In this document: in pieces, positions 51,586 through 60,095 of the stretch
Layout: the number at the start of each line of letters is the position of its first letter
Position numbering within the stretch: the first letter of the stretch is position 1
Assembly: GCF_018918005.1 (NCBI RefSeq)
Contig: NZ_JAHLPR010000017.1
Span: forward strand, 1-64,000
DNA from: Paenibacillus sp. MSJ-34
GTDB lineage: Bacteria; Bacillota; Bacilli; Paenibacillales; Paenibacillaceae
Length of the DNA stretch: 64,000 bases
Direction: 5' to 3'
Position numbers and translations under genes: made by a program
The notes under the pieces: model-generated
The model's input: the letters and a program-made list of their open reading frames with translations, nothing else
What the model was told of the DNA's origin: nothing
Database searches by the model: none

Positions 51586-51871
51586 TGTTTCATGTATATG
51601 GATGGTTGATCTCAATTGGAGTGCTGGTCGTTCAATTTTTATTATCTCGAAGAACAATGTTTACTGGGGGGCTATCTTGCCTGTTTTGTACGTGCCTTTT
51701 ATCATCATATGGCTGCCCGAAAGATTTGGGAAGGAAATCACATTCTCCGTTATATTAGCCGCTGTAGGCGGGTTGGTTTTTCTATTAGGCATGTGGATTA
51801 ACGGAAGAGAGTATCTGAAAAAGAAAAGGAAGAAAGAATTGGAGAAAATGGAGTTGCACGATATCGAGTAA
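51585..51871 (+). pseudogene. small membrane protein split at a G6 tract
   Basis: From ATG 51585, which overlaps the DUF2089 stop, the frame reads MFHVYGWLISIGVLVVQFLL, then shifts at GGGGGG (51666-51671). The other frame continues naturally as GAILPVLYVPFIIIWLPERF, GLVFLLGMWINGREYL and a charged tail. Together they give a protein of about 96 residues with three membrane helices. One more or two fewer G residues would restore the frame. It could be a genuine slip-strand switch, a ribosomal slippage site or a base-calling error. Confidence 0.7.
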
Positions 51872-51996
51872 AGGTGTGATTGGAGTCTTTCTTAAATTTC
51901 TTTGAAATTTTTAGTTTTTGATGAACCAATGAGCCCCTTTCTACATCTTAACTCATAGTACAAAAAATCAAGCACAGGAACAGGAGGTTTGACGAT

Positions 51997-52668
51997 GTGA
52001 CCGTTGCTTACGACTTTCAGCGGGATGTCGGCCTTGCCATGGGTGGAGACAGCGATGCCTTCATCAGGCTGATTATTGCTCATAAGAATAATCTTTATGG
52101 CTTGGCACGTACATACCTAAATCGCGACGAGGATTGCGCCGATGCGATACAGGAAACGATTTACAAAGCATTTAGGGGTATAGACACTTTGAGAGAACCC
52201 GCATTTTTTAAATCATGGCTATCCCGAATTCTGATTAACGAATGCATCCAGTTGCTGCGGGCACAAAAACGGGTGCGCATCATCGGACAATCCGAATGGG
52301 ATTGCCATACCGCGAACGTTCCTTATGAGGCAATTGAATTGAGAGAAGCGGTAGCATATTTAGAGGACGATCTGCGAAACGTCATCCAGCTTTATTACTA
52401 CGAGGATGTTCCCATTAAAAAAATCGCCAGGCGGCTTGGCGTCCCGGAAGGCACGATAAAATCCCGGCTGCACCGTGCCCGCGAGCTGCTGGCCAAAGTC
52501 CTTGAATCCCCCGACGATAGGAGAATGATGTATGACCCGAATCTAATGCAGGAGCGTCGCCGAAATAATCCCATTCCTTTGCCCTGCGTCGTGGTGTGCG
52601 AACGAATCGATGCGGCGCTTTCCTGCTTGTCAAGAAGGCTACAGACCGAAGCTTTGCGGTCGGCCTAG
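51997..52668 (+). CDS. ECF-type RNA polymerase sigma factor
   Basis: Residues 1-170 are an ECF sigma factor: GDSDAFIRLIIAHKNNLYGL and DCADAIQETIYKAFRGIDTL (region 2), then LPxx-type region 4 with LEDDLRNVIQLYYYEDVPIK and LGVPEGTIKSRLHRARELL. It directs polymerase to a small set of stress-type promoters. The C-terminal 45 residues (after ESPDDRRMMYDPN) do not look like a sigma factor, suggesting that an anti-sigma gene was lost here and the frame runs through its remains. GTG 51997 is chosen because AGGAGG lies upstream; the adjacent ATG is followed directly by a stop. Confidence 0.82.
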   Translation: MTVAYDFQRDVGLAMGGDSDAFIRLIIAHKNNLYGLARTYLNRDEDCADAIQETIYKAFRGIDTLREPAFFKSWLSRILINECIQLLRAQKRVRIIGQSEWDCHTANVPYEAIELREAVAYLEDDLRNVIQLYYYEDVPIKKIARRLGVPEGTIKSRLHRARELLAKVLESPDDRRMMYDPNLMQERRRNNPIPLPCVVVCERIDAALSCLSRRLQTEALRSA

Positions 52669-52716
52669 AATCTAGCGGACAAACTGTACGAATACAATGC
52701 GAAAGCGTCGCAAGGA

Positions 52717-53046
52717 TTGCTCAAAAAACCGGAGCATGACGTCTATTTATTTTTGAAGGAGAAGTCTGGACAAGTGGTTGGCGGAATCTTTTGCGAAACG
52801 TACAACTATTGCTTGTATATCGATATGTTCTGGATTGCGGATGTTTACCGCGGCAAAGGCTACGGCAAAGCGATGATCGCGGAGGCCGAAAGGGCCGGCA
52901 AGGAAATGGGCTGCGTCTTCGCGCATACATCGACTTTCAGCTATCAATCTCCGCATTTTTATCAGAACATGGGTTACGAGGTTTTTGGCATTCTGGACGA
53001 CTATCCGGACGGAATCAAACAATATTTTCTAAAGAAAAAGCTGTAG
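52717..53046 (+). pseudogene. 5'-truncated GNAT acetyltransferase
   Basis: The frame encodes the GNAT acetyl-CoA core (GQVVGGIFCETYNYCLYIDM, WIADVYRGKGYGKAMIAEAE, the last with the R/Q-x2-G-x-G/A motif), ending KQYFLKKKL. The native-like sequence extends upstream (ADKLYEYNAKASQGL) right up to the TAG at 52666-52668, in the same frame as the sigma gene, and no start codon with a ribosome site is present. A TTG at 52717 could serve, but it abuts AAGGA. It is probably a remnant whose N-terminus was lost in a deletion next to the sigma gene. Confidence 0.65.
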
Positions 53047-53064
53047 AAGGAGCGAACTTCGAAC

Positions 53065-53892
53065 GTGATTTACAAACTTGATAAAACCGATTATGAGAAA
53101 ATAAAACCATTGCTGAAAAACGAGCAGCAAAATGACCTGACACTACATGCGATTATAAACGGCAACAATCGCGGCACCGTTTACGTGGATAACCCGGAGC
53201 ATCCGCGCACGGCAATGATCGACGTTACCGGAACGATCTCGATGTTTGTTGGGGATCATGCGAACGAGGACTTTTTTCGTTTGCTGCCGGATTTTATCGA
53301 CAACCAACTGAAGATGGATACGCTGGAATCATGCGGCGGTACATATTTCCTGGCAGTGGCAAGCGATAAGGCTTGGGAGCTAGCGATAGAGAAAGCGATT
53401 TCGCATCGGGAATACGAGATTGATTTTGAGTGGTACCACACATTCATTGCGGACCGTTTTCATACGCTCAAGAACAGCTTTAGACCGTTGCCTGTCGGTT
53501 ATGCGGTTCGAAGAATGGACAAAGCGACGATCGAGAATGATCCGGAAGAAATCCTCTCCGAAGTGTTAAGCGAATTTTGGCACTCGACGGACGATTTTCT
53601 TGCAAAAGGCTTAGGCTACTGCGTGGTAAAGGGCAACAGGATTATTAGCGCATGCCTTTCCTGCTGTGTGAATGGCCAAGATCATGAGATTAGCGTGGAG
53701 ACCTATAACGACGAAGACATGAATAAAGGCTTTGCCACATTGGCGTGCGCCGCGTATTTGGAGCATTGCCTGGCAAATGGCATAACCCCGCATTGGTCGG
53801 CACTCGAGACGAATAAGGAGTCTCTTCGTTTAGGGGGGAAACTCGGGTTTGAATTTGCATACAAACGCAAAACTTTTGAATTTGAGTTTTAA
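53065..53892 (+). CDS. GNAT-family acetyltransferase (ZmaR-like)
   Basis: The 275-residue protein resembles the larger GNAT acetyltransferase family that includes zwittermicin-resistance ZmaR-type proteins. An N-terminal 130-residue domain (LKNEQQNDLTLHAIINGNNR) is followed by a GNAT domain with VVKGNRIISACLSCCVNGQD, EISVETYNDEDMNKGFATLA and SLRLGGKLGFEFAYKRKTF. It transfers an acetyl group from acetyl-CoA to an unknown amine. The start is GTG with AAGGAG about 12 bases upstream. It follows the truncated GNAT gene after 18 bp. Confidence 0.8.
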   Translation: MIYKLDKTDYEKIKPLLKNEQQNDLTLHAIINGNNRGTVYVDNPEHPRTAMIDVTGTISMFVGDHANEDFFRLLPDFIDNQLKMDTLESCGGTYFLAVASDKAWELAIEKAISHREYEIDFEWYHTFIADRFHTLKNSFRPLPVGYAVRRMDKATIENDPEEILSEVLSEFWHSTDDFLAKGLGYCVVKGNRIISACLSCCVNGQDHEISVETYNDEDMNKGFATLACAAYLEHCLANGITPHWSALETNKESLRLGGKLGFEFAYKRKTFEFEF

Positions 53893-53933
53893 GTTAATCC
53901 CCTGGAAAGGGAGCGACGTTAAGTGAGCTGCAA

Positions 53934-54527
53934 CTAACATTTGGCTGCCAGAATATTGCCGACTCCTCCGAGCCTTCTCATGATCTCTTCGTCGTAAACA
54001 ACCGCTTTCTCTGTCTCGTTCCGGCCCAAGCAAATCATGCATCGCATAGCCGCGAAATAGCCGAGTATATCTTCGTCGTTAAGCGATTGGAGTTCAGTTT
54101 CCCCCGTATCAAGATACGGCTCCGCTCGATCGAGGACGTCCTCCGCTTCCTCAAGTCGATCGAACGTGGCCAGCGACCAAGCATACAGAACAGCGAGGTT
54201 ATGTATAAGCAAGTTCTCGGGAAATTGTCCGAACCAGCGCAACAGCATATGCATTTCATTACGGAGCAATTCCGAAGCTTCTTGTACAATAAGCTCGCAA
54301 GCCGTATTGAAATCGACCGCGGCTACTGCATGTTCGACCGCTTCCACAGTATAGCCGTTGATCCTGAACCATTCACTTGCACGCCGGTGCAGTTCAGGTA
54401 CGATTTCGGCATACTGACGGGTTAAGCGATTATAGAGCAAACGACCGAACATATGGTGATATCTGTACCATACGCGGTCCCGATCCAGCGGGATCAGGAA
54501 CAATTCGGCTTGAACCGCTTCATACAA
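53934..54527 (-). pseudogene. fragment of a MalT-type LuxR regulator
   Basis: The 197 residues match the middle of large ATP-dependent MalT/LuxR regulators: WYRYHHMFGRLLYNRL, HRRASEWFRINGYTVEAVEH (the typical winged segment) and TPR-like repeats (FDRLEEAEDVLDRAEPYL). The N-terminal ATPase and C-terminal LuxR helix-turn-helix are both missing, so the gene is broken at both ends. Confidence 0.75.
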
Positions 54528-54566
54528 CGACTGGCCGCAAACGGAATGTCCGTCGATGAACGAGTA

Positions 54567-54809
54567 AAGGTGATCAGAATATTAACAAGTGCCAAATTGG
54601 TCAGAAAAATTGGGGATCCATTGGGGTATTCAAGAAGAGCGTATGCCAAATTCTTTACCCAACCGGCCCACCAGAAGTTTTATTTTTTCTTATCCAGTCT
54701 GCTGAAAGATTATGAGATTAATACCTTCAAAAATAACGTTTCTGCATTTGGTGTCCTAACAGAAAGCGGGGAAAAAGTTAAATTTGCCGATTGCTTGAAC
54801 CGGTTTTAA
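54567..54809 (+). pseudogene. unidentified gene 3' end
   Basis: About 80 residues read naturally (VIRILTSAKLVRKIGDPLGY, HQKFYFFLSSLLKDYEINTF) to a TAA at 54807. The 5' part is replaced by the antisense of the MalT fragment. I do not recognise the family. Confidence 0.4.
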
Positions 54810-55275
54810 GCGAACGGGCAGCATTGTCCATTATCAACACAACATGTACAATAGACGATGCAAATTTAATTTACTTACGCATGCCGATTTTCTCCAAAAC
54901 CCTAAAATTGTTTGGTCTACAATCGCCGCGAGACCCAGACTAGAGACCAGGAAGTTTATAGTCTCCGGTCCGTGGCTGAGACAGGGAGCAGTGGGGTACA
55001 ATGATAGCGATAGCGGTTGCAATTGAAATTCCTGCACCCCCAATACCCCCTGCCGTTCGGTGACGTGTTCGTGTTAATGCGCGTGCCGTCACCGAGCATG
55101 GTGGGATAAACCAGTCGATCCTAACTCAAGAGATTGGTTCACGAAAACATGTCAAATAACCCTACGGAATACATAAGAGCATCTTTAGATTTACGATTTG
55201 TGTCTGGACTAAGGGGACGAAGATTATAAGCTCCCCTAAGAGAAAGTTGGTGCTATTATAGGAATATTTTGGAAA
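54810..55275. other. intergenic stretch with one strong hairpin
   Basis: No gene is supported over 465 bp. CGGTGACG (55058-55065) pairs perfectly with CGTCACCG (55087-55094) without a following T-run. A TGCTGCCCGTT-like piece near 54815-54825 resembles the terminator at 58698. Confidence 0.5.
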
Positions 55276-57939
55276 ATGGGAGCCAGAAATTTCATAGCCC
55301 AAATACGGCAAACGCTGCTCACCGTATGCATGGGGTCTATCGGTGTCATTCTGATTTTTTCTTGTTACTTTGTCATTTCATCGATTACACATAGTAAATC
55401 ACAATGGGAAGAAAAACATTTTGGTGTAATTGGTTCGGAGATTTATTCACGTGTCGGACTTGATTTGACCGAGGCTCAGATTAAAGATGTCAAGACGAAG
55501 CTTCAAGCCAGAAATATTGCCAGTCTTCCCTACGTGTCCAAGTTGGTTTCCGTGCACAGCGGGAATAATGATGAAGCCAGGGAAGATAGCATTGTCGCGT
55601 TAGGATTTGATTTTCAGCAGGCACAGCAATTAGAACCCAAGCAACCGCTATGGTCTACTGATCCCCTGACAACAGAAGAAGCGATTGTATCGGTTCCGCT
55701 AGCACAGCGGCTGGAACTTCGTGTTGGCGAAACGATGATCATCTCGTTTGCCGGGCAAGGAGTGCCTGTAACGATTCGTGACATAGTAGAGGAGCGCGGA
55801 TTAACAGGTTTTCGCGGAACCATGCGGGCGCAAGGGACTATTATTCTCTCGGACAGGCTTGCGCATCAGCTATTCGGCGTTCCGGAAGCAAGCGCACACA
55901 GTATGTTACTAGCGACGGACAAGATGTATTCAGCATTACCGGGCACTTCCTTCTTTACGGATCTCACGGAGAGAGCAATCAAAAAAGAAGCGCTAGCTCA
56001 TATGTCGCTGGTGCAGGGTATTTTCACGCCTCCATTTTTGTTTTTTGTCGCTGTTTCTTTGTTCGCTGGCATTCTGCTATTGGCGCAACTGTTCAATATT
56101 TTGAAAGAAAGGCGCAAATATTATCTTGGCGTGCTTCGATCGCTTGGACTTAGTAACCGCAACTGCTTTGTCATCTACTTGAGTGAGTGTGCGTTATTGT
56201 GTGCGGTCACTACCATCTCGGGAGTTGTTCTCGGAAATGTACTCGGTTTTGGCTTGCTGTCTGCTAATGTATTTTATATCGAACAATTACTGGAACAATA
56301 TGCCGCTTACACCTATCCCATCCAACCCTACGTGGATGTGAAGGCAACATGTGGGATTGCATTAACCATGTTTGTTATTTTCTTGCTTCTCGCTTGTTTT
56401 GTCGGGCGTTTCATTAAGCGCACCTCCATTCTGCACCTAATGGGCAAGGAGGATAATCGTGTGAAACCGGCACAGAAGCGTCTGCTCAAAATTCTTGGCA
56501 GTCTCCTTGTCATAGTGGCTTACATTTATTTCAATTATTCCGCCACGGAGGAGCTTACTGCTAACGATGGGCTTAATGCAAATGTATTCGGTTCGATTAT
56601 AAGCTGGCTTGTTGGAGTGCTAACAACTGCCTATCTGATGTTTCTCCTTGTACCTTGGATGAAACGGGCGGCCTCTATTTTGCCGCATCGATGGCTGGAT
56701 CGTCTGGCTGTTACGTTAGGTACGCAGTACCCGCATCTGCGGTTTGGTCGTTCGTTCGGCATCGTTTTGTTGTTTACGGTATTATCCTGCTGTTTGATTG
56801 TGATGATAAGCTTCGCTTCCAATGTTGAAGATTTTGCCGCTGCAAACAAGAGAGATTCTTTTATGGCTACCGACGCCTATATGTCTTATGTTGATGAACG
56901 GGAAAAAGATAAGCTGACCGGCAATATGAATGAAGTGCGAGAAATTGTCCATGGGGTTTCCTACGTGGATACGTACAGAATAAGAGTTTCATCTCCCGAC
57001 AATACACTTGAACTTACCGAAGTAACCCCTACAAATGATAACAAATGGGCATATTCGCAAGTTGTGTGGGGAAAGTGGCTAGGGGAAGGTTACCAATTAC
57101 CGCTCACCTCCCGCGCGCCGCAATTTCAGAGCGATGCAGAAGTATTTCAGGCCATGAAGAATCAAGCGTCTGTCGTTCTCGTGGATGATAAATTGGAAGG
57201 TACATACCAGGCAGGCGATCAGATTCCGCTTCGCTTACTGAAAGGCGGAGGCAAGGAGGAGAACCTGATTGGAGAGGAAGTGGTCACGATAGCGGGAACA
57301 TTTGCCATTGGTGACGCTAACCCCTTAAATGGCAGGGTATTTATAGTTTCTAACGAACTTTACAATAAATATAGTGCAAACGGCGCTTATAAGCACCCTG
57401 GAGAGCCCAAAGGCTATGCGCTATTGCAGCTTACTGATACAGATGTGACGGCGGCAGATCCTATAAAGACGCTGAAGTATCATTTTACAAAAACAGCTGG
57501 TGTTACGGTGAGTACGCCTGGTGAGGAACTGAAAATCATTACGACGATTGTGAAAGCCGAATTCACGCTGTTCTCTTACATTATGTCATTCATGATGCTT
57601 ATGGCCTTGCTCGGCATGTATGTGATTCAGATTCGCTCGGTACAGGAGCGGGCTCCGCATATGGTTATGTTATGGCAGATGGGGGTAAGTCACAAGTCGT
57701 TGAGACAGATTTTTATCGTAGAGGGTTGTCTGATTGGGATCGTTGGGTTGATTAGCGGTATTGTGGTTGGAAGGCTCGGTTCGGAGATGCTGATGCGTCT
57801 GGCGTGGATGGGTGTTGAGTTTTCGTTCCCTTATCTGAACGTGGCCGGTCTCGTCATCGGATTGCTGATCTTCATCTGGTTGTTCAACCGATTCAGCACA
57901 GCCGGATTAAGACGTTTACAGATCAGTCGGACAGAGTAA
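55276..57939 (+). CDS. FtsX-family ABC transporter permease
   Basis: The 887-residue membrane protein has a membrane segment at 17-39, an extracellular domain (about 50-235), then three membrane helices around 250-390 (first FtsX domain). After a middle segment with further helices (about 405-470 and 500-525) and a second extracellular domain (530-760), a second FtsX triplet follows at about 765-880. The layout is that of MacB/LolCE- or BceB-like exporters with 8-10 helices. Such pumps move peptides, antibiotics or lipids out of the membrane. AGGA lies about 10 bases before the ATG. The ATPase gene begins 22 bp downstream. Confidence 0.87.
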   Translation: MGARNFIAQIRQTLLTVCMGSIGVILIFSCYFVISSITHSKSQWEEKHFGVIGSEIYSRVGLDLTEAQIKDVKTKLQARNIASLPYVSKLVSVHSGNNDEAREDSIVALGFDFQQAQQLEPKQPLWSTDPLTTEEAIVSVPLAQRLELRVGETMIISFAGQGVPVTIRDIVEERGLTGFRGTMRAQGTIILSDRLAHQLFGVPEASAHSMLLATDKMYSALPGTSFFTDLTERAIKKEALAHMSLVQGIFTPPFLFFVAVSLFAGILLLAQLFNILKERRKYYLGVLRSLGLSNRNCFVIYLSECALLCAVTTISGVVLGNVLGFGLLSANVFYIEQLLEQYAAYTYPIQPYVDVKATCGIALTMFVIFLLLACFVGRFIKRTSILHLMGKEDNRVKPAQKRLLKILGSLLVIVAYIYFNYSATEELTANDGLNANVFGSIISWLVGVLTTAYLMFLLVPWMKRAASILPHRWLDRLAVTLGTQYPHLRFGRSFGIVLLFTVLSCCLIVMISFASNVEDFAAANKRDSFMATDAYMSYVDEREKDKLTGNMNEVREIVHGVSYVDTYRIRVSSPDNTLELTEVTPTNDNKWAYSQVVWGKWLGEGYQLPLTSRAPQFQSDAEVFQAMKNQASVVLVDDKLEGTYQAGDQIPLRLLKGGGKEENLIGEEVVTIAGTFAIGDANPLNGRVFIVSNELYNKYSANGAYKHPGEPKGYALLQLTDTDVTAADPIKTLKYHFTKTAGVTVSTPGEELKIITTIVKAEFTLFSYIMSFMMLMALLGMYVIQIRSVQERAPHMVMLWQMGVSHKSLRQIFIVEGCLIGIVGLISGIVVGRLGSEMLMRLAWMGVEFSFPYLNVAGLVIGLLIFIWLFNRFSTAGLRRLQISRTE

Positions 57940-57961
57940 CATGGGAGGAGGTTTCTAGATC

Positions 57962-58666
57962 ATGATTGTAGCCAAAGCTGTTCATAAGAACTACGGCATG
58001 GCAGCGACTCCACAAACGGTCGCATTATCAGGGGTGGATTTACACATCCATAGGGGCGAGATGGTAAGCATTATGGGGCCATCCGGTTGTGGCAAGTCCA
58101 CGTTGCTTTATACGCTGTCGGGTATTGAGCCGGCCGACAGTGGCGAGATTTGGTTCGACAAGCAAGCGATACACCAAATGAGCGAAAAAGATGTCTCCGC
58201 GCTCAGGCTGACGTCGATGGGTTTTGTCTATCAGCAATACAATCTGATTCCTGTGTTGAATGTCATTGATAACGTGGCATTGCCGCTTATCAGTCAGGGC
58301 GCTCAGAGGTCAGTTGCCCACAAAGCTGCTAAGGCGGCACTCGAAGATGTCATGCTATCGGATAAGTTGAAGGCCATGCCGCATGAACTGTCCGGAGGAC
58401 AAGCCCAGCGGGTTGCAATTGCCCGCGCTATTGTCCATAATCCTCGCGTCATCTGGGCTGATGAGCCTACCGGAGCTTTGGATACTGTGACATCGGAAGC
58501 GATCGTAACTCTGCTGCGCAAGATCAATGCAGATAAGCAAGTGACCATCGTTATCGTCACGCATGACCCGATAGTTGCATCAGCAACAGATCGTGTCATC
58601 CGTATGAAAGACGGAAGACTAACCGATTCTGTTGAGCGCGACAGGGTAGAAGAAACGGGCGGATGA
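57962..58666 (+). CDS. ABC transporter ATPase (LolD/MacB type)
   Basis: The 234-residue ATPase has Walker A GPSGCGKST, the Q-loop VYQQYNLIPVLNVIDN, signature LSGGQAQRVAIARAIVHNP, Walker B VIWADEPTGALD and the H-loop VIVTHDP, matching exporters of the LolD/BceA/MacB class. It energises the neighbouring 887-residue permease. GGAGGAGG precedes the ATG. The transcription unit ends at the terminator 58698-58745. No two-component pair of Bce type lies next to it. Confidence 0.93.
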   Translation: MIVAKAVHKNYGMAATPQTVALSGVDLHIHRGEMVSIMGPSGCGKSTLLYTLSGIEPADSGEIWFDKQAIHQMSEKDVSALRLTSMGFVYQQYNLIPVLNVIDNVALPLISQGAQRSVAHKAAKAALEDVMLSDKLKAMPHELSGGQAQRVAIARAIVHNPRVIWADEPTGALDTVTSEAIVTLLRKINADKQVTIVIVTHDPIVASATDRVIRMKDGRLTDSVERDRVEETGG

Positions 58667-58697
58667 TAAGCCATGAGCGTGTTTAGTAATGCTAATT

Positions 58698-58748
58698 AAT
58701 GCTGCCCGTTCCTAGATGATGCTGTATTCAGGAACGGGCAGCATTTTC
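58698..58748. terminator. strong bidirectional terminator
   Basis: AATGCTGCCCGTTCCT (58698-58713) pairs perfectly with AGGAACGGGCAGCATT (58730-58745), followed by TTTC. It divides the convergent ABC and deacylase genes. Confidence 0.9.
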
Positions 58749-58754
58749 AGATGA

Positions 58755-59201
58755 TTAAAGAAGAACCGCTTCAACGTGATTTAATTCTTCCAATGCTTGA
58801 GGTTGTATTTTTAGTGTGTACGTTCGCTCGCCAGTACCTCCATAAATGAAAGGGTAATGGTACAGGTTTTTATCTATAACGAAAGGTAAGTTTAGACCAA
58901 TTAAAGGAATGCTACCTACTTCAAATCCTGTTGCTTTCTTAACTTCTTTGCCTGACGCTAATTTGACTTCACTACACTCCAATATTTCGGCTAATTCATC
59001 AAAATTGACTTTCCCGCGACTCCCAGACACAACGACCGCAAAGAATCCTTTATCGGTATTTATGATTAATGTCGGGGCTGTTTGTCCAATTTCGATTCCA
59101 AAATAGTCTGCACCGTCTTGTGCCGAAAGAATTGCCCTTTCATGTTTCATCAACTCGTACGAATATTTACATTTCTTCAAAATTTCCTTTAAGTGTTCCA
59201 T
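58755..59201 (-). CDS. YbaK/ProX-type aminoacyl-tRNA deacylase
   Basis: The 148-residue protein resembles YbaK/EbsC-type editing domains: YSYELMKHERAILSAQDGAD, APTLIINTDKGFFAVVVSGS and ATGFEVGSIPLIGLNLPFVI, the last with the GxxP-type segment of the family. These proteins hydrolyse mischarged tRNAs. ATG 59201 is chosen because GTGGAGGTG lies upstream; the longer frame to 59258 has no ribosome site. It stands alone. Confidence 0.85.
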   Translation of the reverse strand: MEHLKEILKKCKYSYELMKHERAILSAQDGADYFGIEIGQTAPTLIINTDKGFFAVVVSGSRGKVNFDELAEILECSEVKLASGKEVKKATGFEVGSIPLIGLNLPFVIDKNLYHYPFIYGGTGERTYTLKIQPQALEELNHVEAVLL

Positions 59202-59380
59202 ACCAACACACCTCCACTTGGTATATTTTAACATACCCTTTAGACGGAAGCGAAACATTCCTCAAACACGGCATGCCTGAATTGTGCAGGATAGTAACAC
59301 ATTCATTCGCTTGTTCCATCTCTGATTGTGTCAGTTTGAAAGTTAAGCTTGCTCTATACAACATTCGAAAACGTTCGCGG

Positions 59381-60079
59381 TCATTCAGCGGCGAGAAAGC
59401 GATATCCAACGCCGGGTTCTGTTACAATGTATTTTGGTTCCGCAGGATTGTCTTCAAGCTTCTTCCTCAAGTGCCCGATGTATATGCGCAAATAATGCCG
59501 ATTGGAATCGTCGTGTTCGTTCCAAACTTGTTTCAACAATTGGCTTTTCGTAATGACTCTTCCAGCATTAAAGGCTAGAATTTTCAACAAATCAAACTCC
59601 GTCGGAGATAGCTTGATCGGTTCTCCCTTCAATTCCACACTTCTTTGCGCAACATTGATCATCAGTTCTCCATGGTGCAGGACGGGCTCTTCTTGGGACC
59701 CGGCCGAGTGTCGAAGCGCTACGCGAATCCGCGCCACAAGCTCTCCCATCCCGAATGGTTTGGTCACATAATCGTCAGCCCCGTTATCCAGCGCAATGAT
59801 TTTATCCGCCTCCCGGTCAATTGCAGTGAGGACGATTACAGGCAAATTGGACCATTCCCGAATTCGCCTTAGTACAACCAGGCCGGATTGATCCGGCAAT
59901 CCCAAGTCGAGTATCATGAGATCCGGAGCGTCAAGAGAAGCTTGCTCTATTCCCTCTTCCCCGGTTGACGCTTCATATACGGTGTATTTATGAGCTTGCA
60001 GCGTCACTTTGAGCAATTTCCGTATCTGGGAGTCGTCTTCCACAACAAGAATTCGAATGTTATGTTCATGGTTCATCAT
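59381..60079 (-). CDS. kdpE: KdpE-type response regulator
   Basis: The 232-residue protein has a receiver domain (ILVVEDDSQIRKLLKVTL, phosphorylation aspartate in DLMILDLGLPDQSG, lysine in GADDYVTKPF) and an OmpR/PhoB winged-helix output domain (SPTEFDLLKILAFNAGRVIT, YLRIYIGHLRKKL). Its sequence and position beside the kdp genes mark it as KdpE, the activator of potassium-uptake genes. Its start lies 16 bp after the sensor kinase gene, so the pair is one operon on the minus strand, divergent from kdpFA. Confidence 0.92.
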   Translation of the reverse strand: MMNHEHNIRILVVEDDSQIRKLLKVTLQAHKYTVYEASTGEEGIEQASLDAPDLMILDLGLPDQSGLVVLRRIREWSNLPVIVLTAIDREADKIIALDNGADDYVTKPFGMGELVARIRVALRHSAGSQEEPVLHHGELMINVAQRSVELKGEPIKLSPTEFDLLKILAFNAGRVITKSQLLKQVWNEHDDSNRHYLRIYIGHLRKKLEDNPAEPKYIVTEPGVGYRFLAAE

Positions 60080-60095
60080 TCGTCACGTCCTCCTA

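Noticed and set aside
59167-59409. Minus-strand 80-residue frame between kdpE and the deacylase
   Set aside because: It overlaps the ends of two better-supported genes and shows no conserved features.
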